Shown one piece after another: positions 28,001-36,224 of a stretch of DNA of 51,243 bases. The stretch covers positions 1,450 to 52,692 of the forward strand of contig WVXO01000025.1 of NCBI GenBank assembly GCA_011773465.1. The letters are read 5' to 3'. The stretch's first letter is position 1, and every line of letters begins with the position of its first letter. The translations under genes and the position numbers were made by a program. The notes under the pieces are model-generated. The model was not told the DNA's origin and ran no database searches. It worked only from the letters and a program-made list of their open reading frames with translations. The stretch is from Candidatus Aminicenantota bacterium. Its GTDB lineage: Bacteria; Acidobacteriota; Aminicenantia; Aminicenantales; Aminicenantaceae.

Positions 28001-28136
28001 TTAGCCCGTCAAGGATAGATTCTTTGAGAAGAGGTTGAGGCTCTTTCTTAGCCTTTTTCGCCCCGAGGGAAAGACTTAGGGCAAATCCTATACACAGTAC
28101 CAATAGAAACCGAGACGAAAAAATTCCTTTTTTCAT
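25008..28136 (-). CDS. Large secreted Asp-box / VPS10-sortilin-type beta-propeller protein
   Basis: 1042 residues. The open frame extends to 28349, but ATG at 28136 is chosen because AAGGAGG lies 7 nt upstream and the product then begins with a normal signal peptide (MKKGIFSSRFLLVLCIGFALSLSLGA). Residues about 35-760 hold at least ten Asp-box motifs (SxDxGxTW): KSNDGGRTW, RTMDGGKNW, RTTDGGETW, RSEDKGVTW, FSYDRGKTW, KSKDRGETW, VTRDGGKTW, ATSDYGESW among them, as in BNR/VPS10 propellers often called glycosyl hydrolases. The last 280 residues have a beta domain ('REIRELKGQINAGINRVVWDLRYGPP' type) and a helical tail. No catalytic role can be assigned; extracytoplasmic binding is likely. Confidence 0.85.
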   Translation of the reverse strand: MKKGIFSSRFLLVLCIGFALSLSLGAKKAKKEPQPLLKESILDGLRWRCIGPSNMGGRIDDFAVVESNPKIIYAGTASGGVWKTTNNGVTWEPIFDDQNTSTIGDVTVAPSNPGIVWVGTGEPNNRQSSSWGDGVYKSNDGGRTWKNMGLRDTHHIGRIVIHPTNPDIVYVAALGHLWGPNKERGLFRTMDGGKNWTNTKFIDENTGFVDVALDHENPNVLYAAAYQRRRRGWGFNGGGPGSGLYRTTDGGETWIRLTNGLPSGNTGRIGIYIYRGSPNVVYAIIEHKEGGVFRSEDKGVTWKKMSSTNPRPMYYSKIRIDPNNDQRIWVLGASMYVSEDGGKSFSTNYVRGVHGDHHAMWINPSDSNHMVLGSDGGIYFSYDRGKTWDFINTLPLGQFYEVGFDMRSPYYVYGGLQDNGSWGGPSSTLNRLGVSNEDWVRIGGGDGFYTQVDPQDNNTIYAESQNGNLFRFDARTGESKSIRPEPNDENERYRFNWNSPILISTHDSKTIYYGGNKLFKSKDRGETWEASIDLTTQQDREKLPLMGVLPDRDTLSRHDGIAYYGDITTISESPLKEGLIYVGTDDGNLQVTRDGGKTWKNVISKVPRMPKYTYVTRVLASRFKEGTAYATFDGHRNNDFKAYVFATSDYGESWKNISSNLPKGGIVNVIREHHRNPNLLFAGTERGAYFSIDRGGRWGKLKNNFPTVPVDDIAIHPRENDLIFGTHGRSVWILDDITPLEQLTKDTLASSAYLFDIRKATIFNPYNHKGNLGHKFFVASNPDFGAMISYYLKEEAKEDVTIAIQDSQGQEIRELKGQINAGINRVVWDLRYGPPELPSEERISRRFRARGPFVLPGEYKVTLKTARQEMTKTVKVEGDQRIDISFEDRKAQHDALMSIHNLLPAVSAASQTSDSIRREIKKQESALRKIPDVPAAINESIKAISKEIDDIRLKLMGDPQLGWRGMRFSVRGRLFMTGRSIGGYTGAPSKHHVQQIRKDSDELKTLIERINKIIEVDIPKLNELMNKNNIPRIVVGEKIKIG

Positions 28137-28285
28137 ATCATATCCTCCTTTTTCCTTGTGATGGGCGAGCATTTTGCCCAAATACCGATTGTATGCTTTG
28201 AAGGGAAAGCAAAAATTATCATAGGGCCAAGAAAAAATCAAAGCAAAAATGAGAAGGTAAGGTTCGCCATTTCGAAAAAGTTTCG

Positions 28286-28441
28286 AAAAAGGGAACAGGC
28301 TACTTTTTCTGTAAGAAATAGGACATTCTCGTGGGTTAGGTCTTTCCATCTGGAAAAGATACTTTCCTACTTCTCGTCCTCATAGCATTCTATAAGATAA
28401 AGCCTGACCCCAACATCGGAAAAAGTAGCCTGTCCCCTTTT
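28286..28441. mobile_element. 156-bp element with long terminal inverted repeats, copy 2
   Basis: Left end: A-run, GGGAACAGGCTACTTTTTCT; right end: GGAAAAAGTAGCCTGTCCCC plus T-run. Inner arms resembling GGGTTAGGTCTTT (near 28333) and AAGCCTGACCCC (near 28400) mirror those of the element at 22911-23068, although the interiors otherwise differ. It lies in the divergent region before lpxK; the lpxK promoter starts 22 nt outside it. Confidence 0.7.
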
Positions 28442-28462
28442 CTTGCGCTCATAAATGACTTC

Positions 28463-28491
28463 TTGAAAGAGAAAATCGAATATAGTATATT
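28463..28491 (+). promoter_or_regulatory. Promoter for lpxK operon
   Basis: TTGAAA (28463-28468), 17-nt spacer, TATATT (28486-28491). The ATG follows after exactly 9 nt, the same geometry as at ftsY and the 15433 gene. The AGAGG abutting the ATG is too close to act as a ribosome site. Confidence 0.7.
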
Positions 28492-28500
28492 CCCCAGAGG

Positions 28501-29493
28501 ATGAAATTTCTCTTATTCCTTCTCTCTCTTTTCAACCGCTCAGGATGCCAGATTAAAAATTGGTTCTACAAAAAGAAAATACTAATCCCAAAAAAGGCTC
28601 CTTTGTCCGTCATCAGCGTGGGAAGCATCGCCTTTGGGGGCACAGAAAAAACGCCGTTAGTCATAAATTTGATAAACTATCTCATTAATCACGGCTTCAA
28701 ATCTGCCCTTATCTCCCGTGGGTATAAAGGGAGATGGGAAAAGAGCGGAGGCATTCTCTCTGACGGAAAAAACATTCTCGCTCATTGGGAAGATTCTGGC
28801 GATGAGCCTTTTATGATTGCCCAAAATATTCCTCAGGCAGGAATTTTCATAGGCAAAAATCGTCTTCTTTCCTGCCAAAAAGCAAAGAGCCTGGGTTACG
28901 AGCTTGCTGTGCTGGATGACGGTTTTCAGCATCGCCGCCTCCACAGAGATTTAGACATTGTTCTCTATACTCCGGCAGAAAAAACTACATTTCGCGAACC
29001 TGTCTCTTCCCTTAAAAGAGCCAACATTCTCCTGATGAAGAAAGGAGCTGATTCCCAGAGAAAAAAAAGGATGATGAAACGTTTTCCTGAATCAACCGTC
29101 TTTGAATACTCGGTTAAAAATGAGGGCTTCTTCAGACTAAAGGATAATCAGAGACAGGCGGATGAAAAACTTAAAGGAAAAAAAGTCCTTGCTTTTTGTG
29201 GAATTGCTCGGCCTGAAAGATTCATATCCATTCTCCGCGAAGCAGGCATAAGCCCGTCTTTTTTCTTTAAATTTCCTGACCATTATTCCTACCCCAAGTC
29301 TTCTCTAGAAAAAATTGCAGAAAAATTCCAAAAAATAAACGCTGAAGCAATCATCACTACTGAGAAAGACACCTTGAAGATTATTCACAGCGAGAGCCTT
29401 AAAAAAATCCCCGCTTATTATTTAAAGATCGGCCTCGAGGTGGAGAATAAATTTTACACCAGGATATCGAATCTCCTCCAAAATTGGGTGTAA
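28501..29493 (+). CDS. lpxK: Tetraacyldisaccharide 4'-kinase LpxK
   Basis: Phosphorylates the 4' position of the lipid A precursor at the inner membrane. 330 residues: N-terminal hydrophobic segment, P-loop region at 38-52, 'ALISRGYKGR', 'DEPFMIAQ', and the catalytic 'LAVLDDGFQHRRLHRDLDIVL' (DDGFQHxxL). Oddity: the P-loop reads GGTEKT (residues 46-51), with Glu49 (GAA at 28645) where LpxK has Gly (GGTGKT). The rest is normal, so activity is uncertain rather than lost. First gene of a plus-strand group with an lpxL-type acyltransferase, rph and uxs. Confidence 0.9.
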   Translation: MKFLLFLLSLFNRSGCQIKNWFYKKKILIPKKAPLSVISVGSIAFGGTEKTPLVINLINYLINHGFKSALISRGYKGRWEKSGGILSDGKNILAHWEDSGDEPFMIAQNIPQAGIFIGKNRLLSCQKAKSLGYELAVLDDGFQHRRLHRDLDIVLYTPAEKTTFREPVSSLKRANILLMKKGADSQRKKRMMKRFPESTVFEYSVKNEGFFRLKDNQRQADEKLKGKKVLAFCGIARPERFISILREAGISPSFFFKFPDHYSYPKSSLEKIAEKFQKINAEAIITTEKDTLKIIHSESLKKIPAYYLKIGLEVENKFYTRISNLLQNWV

Positions 29494-29502
29494 TATTCTA
29501 TA

Positions 29503-30402
29503 ATGGCAAGTTTTAAAGAATTATCGGAATTCTTACTCTTTCAAATAGCCAAAGCTCCTTTGTCCCTTCTTCCCCGGAAGCTATGTCTTTTTTTAGGAAA
29601 AACCTTAGGACTATCCTTTTATTACCTGGATAGGAGGCATCGCTTGATCGCCTTATCCAACCTGAAAATCGCATTTGGAAAGGAATTGTTCGCTTCTGAA
29701 CTCAAGAGAATAGCCCGCAACTCCTTTATTCATTTCGGAAAGGCATTCATGGATATCATAAAGCTTCCTCATCTTAGAGAAAAGAAAAGGAATGCCCTCA
29801 TAAATGTCGAAGGCGAAGAAAATCTACTTGAGGCTCTGCGAGAAAAAAAGGGAGCGCTCCTCTTTTCTGCTCACTACGGAAGCTGGGAAATCGCTCCGTT
29901 TTTTTTATCCAAAAAGGGAAAGCTGAGTGTTATTGCCCGTCCCTTGGATAACAAGCTCCTGGAGAAAGAGCTCCTCAAACTTAGAACAAGCCAGGGATCA
30001 AACGTCATCTATAAACATCAGGCAACAAAAAAGATTCTTCATTCTCTGCGGGGAAGAGAAATGGTTGCCTTTTTGATAGATCAGAATGTTCTCAGGCAAC
30101 AAGCTGTCTTTGTCGATTTTTTTGGCAAGAAAGCCGCCACAACTCCAAGCCTGGCAGCATTTTTCCTCAGGACAAAATCACCTCTCATCCCGGTCTTTTG
30201 CTATCCAACCTCATCCCATGCCTATCACCTTAAAATATTCAGCCCTCTAAGCATAACCTCGGGAGGAAATTACAATCAGGAAGTATTGAAAATTACCCAA
30301 ATATGCACTAAGATTATAGAAATTCAGATACGGAAAAATCCAGATTATTGGTTTTGGTTCCACAATAGGTGGAAAACGAGACCAGAGGAAGAGGAGGCTT
30401 GA
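29503..30402 (+). CDS. Lipid A biosynthesis acyltransferase, LpxL/HtrB family
   Basis: Transfers a secondary acyl chain to Kdo-lipid A or its precursor. 299 residues with an N-terminal membrane anchor and the family block 'GALLFSAHYGSWEIAPFFL' (HxxxxE: His and Glu in HYGSWE), 'SVIARPLDNKLLEKELLKLR', 'VAFLIDQNV' and C-terminal 'NPDYWFWFHNRWKTRP' (PxxWxWxHxRWKT), all diagnostic. It starts 9 nt after lpxK, so both are in one operon. Which acyl position it serves cannot be told from the sequence. Confidence 0.9.
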   Translation: MASFKELSEFLLFQIAKAPLSLLPRKLCLFLGKTLGLSFYYLDRRHRLIALSNLKIAFGKELFASELKRIARNSFIHFGKAFMDIIKLPHLREKKRNALINVEGEENLLEALREKKGALLFSAHYGSWEIAPFFLSKKGKLSVIARPLDNKLLEKELLKLRTSQGSNVIYKHQATKKILHSLRGREMVAFLIDQNVLRQQAVFVDFFGKKAATTPSLAAFFLRTKSPLIPVFCYPTSSHAYHLKIFSPLSITSGGNYNQEVLKITQICTKIIEIQIRKNPDYWFWFHNRWKTRPEEEEA

Positions 30403-30502
30403 ATTTTGAAAAGGATCAAATCCTTAATATCCAGGGAAAGAAAAATTAAAATTTCAAAGAGCTTTCCCAGGTGAAGGAGAGGATTCTGAAGGAAAGAGGA
30501 AA

Positions 30503-31246
30503 ATGAGAGCCAATAAAAGGTCTTTCGATGAATTAAGGCCGATAAAAATCAAGCCCGATTATTTGGATTTTGCTGACGGCTCTGCCTTCATAGAGATAGG
30601 CAAAACCAGAATCGTTGCTGCAGCCACAATCGAAGAGAAGGTTCCACCCTTCCTTAAGAACAGCGGAACTGGCTGGATTACCGCCGAATACTCCATGCTT
30701 CCCCGCTCCACTGAAAAAAGAAACATCCGAGAAAGAACATACGCTCATATTTCCGGACGAAGTCAAGAGATTCAACGCCTCATAGGACGCTCCCTCCGCG
30801 CTGTGACAGACCTTAGCGTCCTTGGAGAGAAGACTATCATAGTGGACTGCGACGTCCTTCAGGCAGACGGGGGGACAAGAACAGCCTCGATAACAGCGGG
30901 CTGCCTTGCCTTAGCCCTCGCCCTGAAAAAGATGATGGACGAAAAAATCATAGACCAGATGCCCCTCAAATACCTGGTCTGCGGAGTCAGCGTGGGCATT
31001 GTGGAAGGAGAAATCCTCCTGGACCTCGATTACTGCGAGGATGCAAAAGCTGACATTGATATGAATGTTGTGGCAACAGAGAAGAAGCAACTCGTAGAAC
31101 TACAGGCGACAGCAGAGAAAAATCCATTTTCAAGAAAAGAACTGAGTACTCTTTTAAACTTAGCGTACAAGGGAATAAAAGAAATAACCCAAGTGCAGAA
31201 GGATGCCCTCAAAAAAAAGAGCCTTCTCTTCATGGCTTACGGGTAA
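30503..31246 (+). CDS. rph: Ribonuclease PH
   Basis: Phosphorolytic 3'-5' exoribonuclease that trims tRNA 3' ends and also degrades structured RNA. 247 residues: '[39 protein letters not shown]', '[21 protein letters not shown]' and '[17 protein letters not shown]', then '[17 protein letters not shown]' containing the phosphate-binding residues, and '[17 protein letters not shown]' with metal-binding acids. Length is typical. GGAAAGAGG is a plausible ribosome site. One hundred bases separate it from the acyltransferase; uxs follows 14 nt later. Confidence 0.97.
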   Translation: MRANKRSFDELRPIKIKPDYLDFADGSAFIEIGKTRIVAAATIEEKVPPFLKNSGTGWITAEYSMLPRSTEKRNIRERTYAHISGRSQEIQRLIGRSLRAVTDLSVLGEKTIIVDCDVLQADGGTRTASITAGCLALALALKKMMDEKIIDQMPLKYLVCGVSVGIVEGEILLDLDYCEDAKADIDMNVVATEKKQLVELQATAEKNPFSRKELSTLLNLAYKGIKEITQVQKDALKKKSLLFMAYG

Positions 31247-31260
31247 AAGGAGAAAAAGAT

Positions 31261-32205
31261 ATGAACCGTATCCTGATAACAGGAGGAGCCGGTTTCTTAG
31301 GCAGCCATCTTTGCGACTCTCTTTTAGAAAAGGGAGCGGATGTGGTCTGTGTCGACAATTTTTTCTCGGGAGACAAAGATAATATCCGGCATCTCTTTAC
31401 CCACGCCTATTTCGAACTGATCCGCCACGACATCATCCATCCTCTGTTTTTGGAAGTAGATGAAATCTATCATCTCGCTTGCCCAGCCTCACCTCTCTAC
31501 TACCAGCATAATCCGATAAAAACGGTAAAGACCAGCGTCATGGGGACTATCAATATGCTAGGCCTGGCCAAGAGGATAAAAGCCCGCATCCTCCTCGCAT
31601 CAACCTCTGAAATATACGGGGACCCGACAGCTCACCCTCAACCAGAAAGTTACTGGGGAAATGTCAATCCCATTGGTCCTAGAAGCTGCTATGACGAAGG
31701 AAAAAGAGTGGCAGAAACGCTGATGATGAATTACAACCGCCAGAACAAAGTCGACACCAGAATAGCCCGCATATTTAACACCTACGGCCCGCGGATGGCC
31801 ATAAATGACGGAAGAGTCGTAAGCAACTTTATAGTTCAAGCTCTTAGAGGAGAACCAGTCACCGTTTACGGAGACGGAAGTCAAACGCGATCCTTTTGCT
31901 ATGTCTCAGATCTCATTGATGCTCTCATCATGACGATGGATAAAGAGGATTTTACACAGCCCGTGAACCTGGGAAATCCGACTGAATCCACTATCCTCGA
32001 GTTAGCCGAAAAAATAATCAAACTTACTAAAAGCTCTTCCAAGATCGTCCGCAAGCCTCTGCCCTCGGATGACCCGGCGCGTCGATGTCCGGATATCTCC
32101 TTAGCCAAAGAAAAACTCGGCTGGCAGCCAAAGACAGATTTAGACGAGGGGCTGATCGAAACCATCGCCTACTTTAGAGAAAGACTCGACGTTAAGAAAA
32201 GATAA
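31261..32205 (+). CDS. uxs: UDP-glucuronate decarboxylase (UDP-xylose synthase)
   Basis: NAD-dependent conversion of UDP-glucuronate to UDP-xylose for surface polysaccharide. 314 residues of the extended SDR family: '[15 protein letters not shown]' Rossmann motif, '[19 protein letters not shown]', catalytic Thr-Ser-Glu in TSEIYG (115-120), Y144 and K148 in YDEGK, and '[11 protein letters not shown]', all as in UXS. The TSEIYG/'ACPASP' pair distinguishes it from UDP-glucose 4-epimerases and dTDP-glucose dehydratases. AAGGAG lies ahead of the ATG; coupled to rph by position. A palindrome at 32235 may end its transcript. Confidence 0.9.
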   Translation: MNRILITGGAGFLGSHLCDSLLEKGADVVCVDNFFSGDKDNIRHLFTHAYFELIRHDIIHPLFLEVDEIYHLACPASPLYYQHNPIKTVKTSVMGTINMLGLAKRIKARILLASTSEIYGDPTAHPQPESYWGNVNPIGPRSCYDEGKRVAETLMMNYNRQNKVDTRIARIFNTYGPRMAINDGRVVSNFIVQALRGEPVTVYGDGSQTRSFCYVSDLIDALIMTMDKEDFTQPVNLGNPTESTILELAEKIIKLTKSSSKIVRKPLPSDDPARRCPDISLAKEKLGWQPKTDLDEGLIETIAYFRERLDVKKR

Positions 32206-32234
32206 CCCTGCCATCGACCGGAGCAAAGTCTGCA

Positions 32235-32257
32235 AAAATGGGGCCTGGCCCCATTTT
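32235..32257 (+). terminator. Palindrome, REP module acting as possible terminator of the lpxK-uxs group
   Basis: AAAATGGGG-CCTGG-CCCCATTTT is a 23-bp palindrome 30 nt after the uxs stop, identical to the second module of the element at 7572-7624. It could form a GC-rich hairpin with a short T-run, so a terminator function is plausible, but its membership of the repeat family means this may be incidental. Confidence 0.5.
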
Positions 32258-32275
32258 CTTTAAGATACTGCCTTC

Positions 32276-32304
32276 TTGACAATAATCCCACTTCGCTATA
32301 ACAT
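32276..32304 (+). promoter_or_regulatory. Promoter for the flotillin operon
   Basis: Perfect TTGACA (32276-32281), 17-nt spacer, TAACAT (32299-32304). The leader of about 105 nt contains an AT-rich stretch with the inverted repeat GATGAATAATTCATC and ends with a strong AAGGAGG ribosome site just before the flotillin ATG. Confidence 0.65.
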
Positions 32305-32414
32305 TTCCGCTATCAGAGGAATTAAAGAAAAACAAGCGAGCATATATATATAATGATGAATAATTCATCTAAATCCCGCCTTATCTTGAGAGGCTTGATT
32401 ACAAGGAGGTTACA

Positions 32415-33821
32415 ATGACTATCATAACCAAGCTGATCATATTAGGCATCATACTTATTTTCTTAGCCCTAATAATTCTTCTCATGGCTAAACAGTATCG
32501 AAAGGTCGGCCCCAATCAGGCTCTCATTATTTCTGGAGGAAGAAAGAGAACAGTGATCGCCCCTGATGGAACTAAGAAAAAAGTCGGCTATCGCTATCGT
32601 CTGGGAGGGGGTACTTTTGTTATGCCCTTCATTGAAACTGTCGACATCTTGCCCATGGAAGTGATCACCTTGAATATCAAAACCCCAGAAGTTCTTACCC
32701 GGGGAGGAGTTCCCCTCATGGCTGAATCCACTGCTCAGGTCAAGATAGATTCCGCGGACCACTCTATTCGCCTTGCAGCAGAACAATTCTTAGGATTGGG
32801 AAAAGAAGGCATCAAGGATGTCTCCATGACCATCCTGGAGGGAAAGATGAGAGAGGTTATAGGTGCTATGACTGTAGAGGAAATTTATACGGGAAGACAC
32901 GAATTTTCAGCTAAAGTGATCGAGGCTGCTCATAAAGACTTTGCCCTGATGGGTTTGACCATGATGTCCTATGCCCTTAAAGACATAAGCGACACCCAGG
33001 GATACCTCGATGCCCTCGGAAAGCCGCAGATAGCTGCAGCCAAACGAGACGCTGCTATTGCAGAAGCAGAGACTGAAAAGCAAGCCGTGATCAAATCTTC
33101 AGAAGCCCGAAAAGAAGGAGAGGTGGCACGCCTCGCTGCCGAAGCCCTCATCGCCAAAGCCGAGTGGGAAAACGAAGGCAAGAAAGCTGATTCGCAGGCT
33201 CAGGTCAACCAGAAAAAAGCTAAGGCAGACCTTTCTTACGAACTTGAACGGTTCCGTATCGACCAGGAAATAAAAAAGGAAGAAGCCAAGGTAAAGCTCA
33301 TAGAAAAGGAACAAGCTATAAAGATAGAGGATTTGGAAATCGGCCGCAAGCAGAAAGAGCTTGAGTCCAATGTTATCAAACCGTCTGACGCCCGCAAATA
33401 CCAGCTAAAAGCAGAAGCAGAGGCAGAGGAATACCGTATCCTGGCTGAAGCCAGGGGAAAATCAGAAGCAGTAAAACTTGAAGGTACTGCTGCAGCCGAA
33501 GAGCTCAAGCAACGAGGCTTAGCCGAGGCTGAATCAATGCTGAAAAAGGCTCAGGCCTGGGAAAGGTACAACCAGGCCGCTCTATTTGACACCTATTTTA
33601 AAGTTCTCCCTGACTTAGCCAAGGCCGTTTCCGAACCTCTCTCCAAGGTTGATAAAATCGTGATGGTCGGAGGCGATAAAGGCCTGGGTACTTCAAAAAT
33701 CACCTCTCAGGTGGCAGAAGTCCTAGCTCAAATGCCAGAGGTAGTCAAGTCCCTGACAGGGGTTGACCTGAAGAAATATCTCAAAGAAAAACTTACGCCT
33801 GAAGAGAAAGAAGAAAAATAA
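32415..33821 (+). CDS. Flotillin-like membrane scaffold protein
   Basis: 468 residues: N-terminal membrane helix (about 5-25), SPFH/band-7 domain ('RKVGPNQALIISGG', 'FVMPFIETVDILPMEVITLNIKTPEVLTRGGVPL', 'HDFALMGLTMMSYALKDISDTQGYLDALGK'-type segment), a long charged coiled coil with EA-rich repeats (about 200-380), and a C-terminal 'LPDLAKAVSEPLSKVDKIVMVGG'. This is the layout of FloT/YuaG, which organises membrane microdomains. No NfeD partner is adjacent, unlike many flotillin loci. Followed after 24 nt by the aminotransferase fusion gene; they may share the promoter at 32276. Confidence 0.92.
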   Translation: MTIITKLIILGIILIFLALIILLMAKQYRKVGPNQALIISGGRKRTVIAPDGTKKKVGYRYRLGGGTFVMPFIETVDILPMEVITLNIKTPEVLTRGGVPLMAESTAQVKIDSADHSIRLAAEQFLGLGKEGIKDVSMTILEGKMREVIGAMTVEEIYTGRHEFSAKVIEAAHKDFALMGLTMMSYALKDISDTQGYLDALGKPQIAAAKRDAAIAEAETEKQAVIKSSEARKEGEVARLAAEALIAKAEWENEGKKADSQAQVNQKKAKADLSYELERFRIDQEIKKEEAKVKLIEKEQAIKIEDLEIGRKQKELESNVIKPSDARKYQLKAEAEAEEYRILAEARGKSEAVKLEGTAAAEELKQRGLAEAESMLKKAQAWERYNQAALFDTYFKVLPDLAKAVSEPLSKVDKIVMVGGDKGLGTSKITSQVAEVLAQMPEVVKSLTGVDLKKYLKEKLTPEEKEEK

Positions 33822-33845
33822 TTCCCCAGGAAAAGTAGGTCAGTC

Positions 33846-36197
33846 ATGATATCAGAAAAAGCTAGTCAAATCGGCATATCTCCCACCCTAAAAATAACAA
33901 CCAAAGCCCAGGCAATGAAAGCCGAGGGAATAGATATTGTTGACCTTAGTGTGGGAGAGCCAGACTTTTCGACTCCTGATAATGTAAAAGAGGCCGGTAT
34001 CCAGGCCATCGAACAAAATTTTACCAAGTATACGGCAAACGATGGAATTCCACCCCTTAAGGAAGCGATCATAAACCGCCTGAAACAAGATTTTGGCCTC
34101 ACATACACTATGGATGAAATCATCGTCTCCTCAGGAGCAAAGAGCTCGCTTTACCATCTCGTTCAAGCGCTGATTGATGAAGGCGAAGAAGTCATCATCC
34201 CGTCTCCCTATTGGGTAACCTATCCCCATTCAGTCTCACTTGCTAAAGGCAAAGCCGTCATAATCCCTACAAAAGAAGAAAACGGATTTCTTTTGACGCC
34301 AGATCAGTTAAAATCTGCCATCTCGCCTGCTACCAAGGCTTTGATACTGAACAATCCCTCTAATCCCACAGGAGCGGCCTATGAGAAACGCGAGCTTGAA
34401 GCCTTAGCGGATATAGTTATGGAAGAAGATATCTTCGTTATCGCAGATGAAATCTATGAAAAAATCATCTATGATGACTTCCGTTTTGTTAGCTTCGCTT
34501 CCCTGGGAGAGGAGATAAAAAAGAAAACAGCCATCATCAGCGGGGTCTCAAAATCTTACTCTATGACTGGATGGCGGATAGGATATGCAGCCGGCCCTGC
34601 AGATATAATCAACGGCATGGCCAAAATACAGAGCCACACCACCTCCAATCCCTGCTCGATCTCTCAAAAGGCGAGCTTAGAAGCCTTGACCGGTCCCCAG
34701 TATGAAGTTTCCAAAATGACATCTGAGTTTCAGAGACGGAGAAATTACCTCTTGATGAGGCTCCAGAGAATCCCTCAGCTCTCCTGTTTCAAACCACAGG
34801 GAGCATTCTATCTTTTTCCTAATTTCTCCTCTTATTACGATAAAGAATTCAACAATGTCCAGATTCGAAACTCTTACGGCATGGCTTATTATCTTTTAAA
34901 AGAGGCTTTAGTAGCCATAGTTCCAGGAGATTCCTTTGGTGCCGATGATTATATCCGTATTTCATATGCCACTTCCATGGAAAACCTGGAAAAAGGCATG
35001 GACAGGATTGCAGAGGCCCTATCCAACCTTAAAACAGCCAAAAAAATAAAGCGCCTTGCCTTATACAATACGATAACGCGAAGAAAAAAATCAGTACCAG
35101 TAGATTCCACAATTTCAGTCAAAATGAAGGATGCTCTGATTGCTGAAATGGAAAGCCATCTCAGCTTCGATAACTATTTTGAATGGAACGCCAACATCAA
35201 CGGCGTCATTGTTCAGCTGCGCACGAATATCTCTCACCTCAATGATTTCTGGGTCGAAAACTGGTACCCGGCTCAACTCGAAGCAGACTTGGAACCACAT
35301 GGCGTCATATATGCGGTCGACGGAATAACAGGACGCGAACCGCACTCTTTCTATAACTCAGAAACAAACACAGGAGTGCTCGTCAACGCAGACAATTACG
35401 CTTCCCTGCGCAGTCTGGCTCTTGGTCTTGTCATGGACGTATCAGAAAAGCTTTTTAATATCCACGCAATCCGGGGAATGTCGGCTGATATTGGCGGAAG
35501 CGGGCTCGTCCTGATCGGACCAAAAGGAACAAAAAAGACTGAGTTTTTCTTCGGTCTTCTTCAAGATGAACGATTCCGCTTACACTCCAACGACGTCATC
35601 TTCGTCCGCCTTGCAGGAGGCCCAGCTCTGGCTGATTCTGTTGAAAGAAAGCTTTTTTTCCCCACAAACACTGTCGAATCCTATCCTCGCTTAGCTCCTC
35701 TTTTCGACTCCAGCAAATGTGAAAACGTAATCACACTCAAGGAAAATTGCCAGGATGCCGAATGCCTTCGAATCGACGATTGCCGTCTTGACCGCGGCTC
35801 CCCCTATTGCTATAAGGCCTCTAAAGATTCCCATGCACTTCTTGATCCTTATTGGATCGAGGGACCAGCAAAGCACGTTAAGCGCACTTCTCTTCGCTGG
35901 GTATTCATCCTCCGCTATGATACTGTCTCCCCTCCGGTGTTGGAGGCCCATGTTGAAGACGCCCTGCGCCTTCTCGAATCTGGACAGAGCCTTGGACTAA
36001 CGCGCAGTCTCAGCCCCTCTAAAAGCCAGCCTTTTTTCAATCCCCATCTTTTGCTCACAACTCCTGAAAAGGTAGAGCTTCAGAGGAATTTTTTCGAGCG
36101 TCTTCTCGATGGCACTTCCTGTTACCTCTTTAACAGCGGAAAGGCCTCAGTCGATGACCTGAAAAAAATTGTGGCAGGTGAGTCAAAAATAGAATAA
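33846..36197 (+). CDS. Aspartate-type aminotransferase fused to an HPr-kinase/PEPCK-like P-loop domain
   Basis: 783 residues, twice the normal length. Residues 1 to about 397 are a complete class I PLP aminotransferase (AspB type): 'DLSVGEPDFSTPDNV', 'NNPSNPTGAAY', 'VIADEIYEKIIYD', PLP-lysine in 'SGVSKSYSMTGWRIGY' and the final 'RISYATSMENLEKGMDRI'. After it, with no stop, come about 385 residues recalling the HPr kinase/PEPCK fold: 'FNIHAIRGMSADIGGSGLVLIGPKGTKKTEFFFGLL' (pieces: IHA, GLVLIGPKG, KKTEFFFGLL) followed by 'LHSNDVIFVRL'. The Walker A is degenerate (GPKGTKKT, 558-565; Lys replaces the last Gly), so nucleotide use is doubtful. A PEPCK homologue follows 27 nt later, pointing to linked aspartate-oxaloacetate-PEP chemistry or regulation. 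The domain assignment is by pattern only. Confidence 0.8.
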   Translation: MISEKASQIGISPTLKITTKAQAMKAEGIDIVDLSVGEPDFSTPDNVKEAGIQAIEQNFTKYTANDGIPPLKEAIINRLKQDFGLTYTMDEIIVSSGAKSSLYHLVQALIDEGEEVIIPSPYWVTYPHSVSLAKGKAVIIPTKEENGFLLTPDQLKSAISPATKALILNNPSNPTGAAYEKRELEALADIVMEEDIFVIADEIYEKIIYDDFRFVSFASLGEEIKKKTAIISGVSKSYSMTGWRIGYAAGPADIINGMAKIQSHTTSNPCSISQKASLEALTGPQYEVSKMTSEFQRRRNYLLMRLQRIPQLSCFKPQGAFYLFPNFSSYYDKEFNNVQIRNSYGMAYYLLKEALVAIVPGDSFGADDYIRISYATSMENLEKGMDRIAEALSNLKTAKKIKRLALYNTITRRKKSVPVDSTISVKMKDALIAEMESHLSFDNYFEWNANINGVIVQLRTNISHLNDFWVENWYPAQLEADLEPHGVIYAVDGITGREPHSFYNSETNTGVLVNADNYASLRSLALGLVMDVSEKLFNIHAIRGMSADIGGSGLVLIGPKGTKKTEFFFGLLQDERFRLHSNDVIFVRLAGGPALADSVERKLFFPTNTVESYPRLAPLFDSSKCENVITLKENCQDAECLRIDDCRLDRGSPYCYKASKDSHALLDPYWIEGPAKHVKRTSLRWVFILRYDTVSPPVLEAHVEDALRLLESGQSLGLTRSLSPSKSQPFFNPHLLLTTPEKVELQRNFFERLLDGTSCYLFNSGKASVDDLKKIVAGESKIE

Positions 36198-36224
36198 TCT
36201 AATAAAAGAATATGCATAATTCCG

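Noticed and set aside
28137-28349. N-terminal extension of the Asp-box protein
   Set aside because: No ribosome site; would bury the signal peptide and overlaps a repeat element.
35020-35060. Aminotransferase fusion as a frameshift artefact
   Set aside because: The frame continues smoothly for 385 more codons with coherent domain-like sequence and no start or ribosome site near the junction; kept as a real fusion, though confirmation in relatives is desirable.
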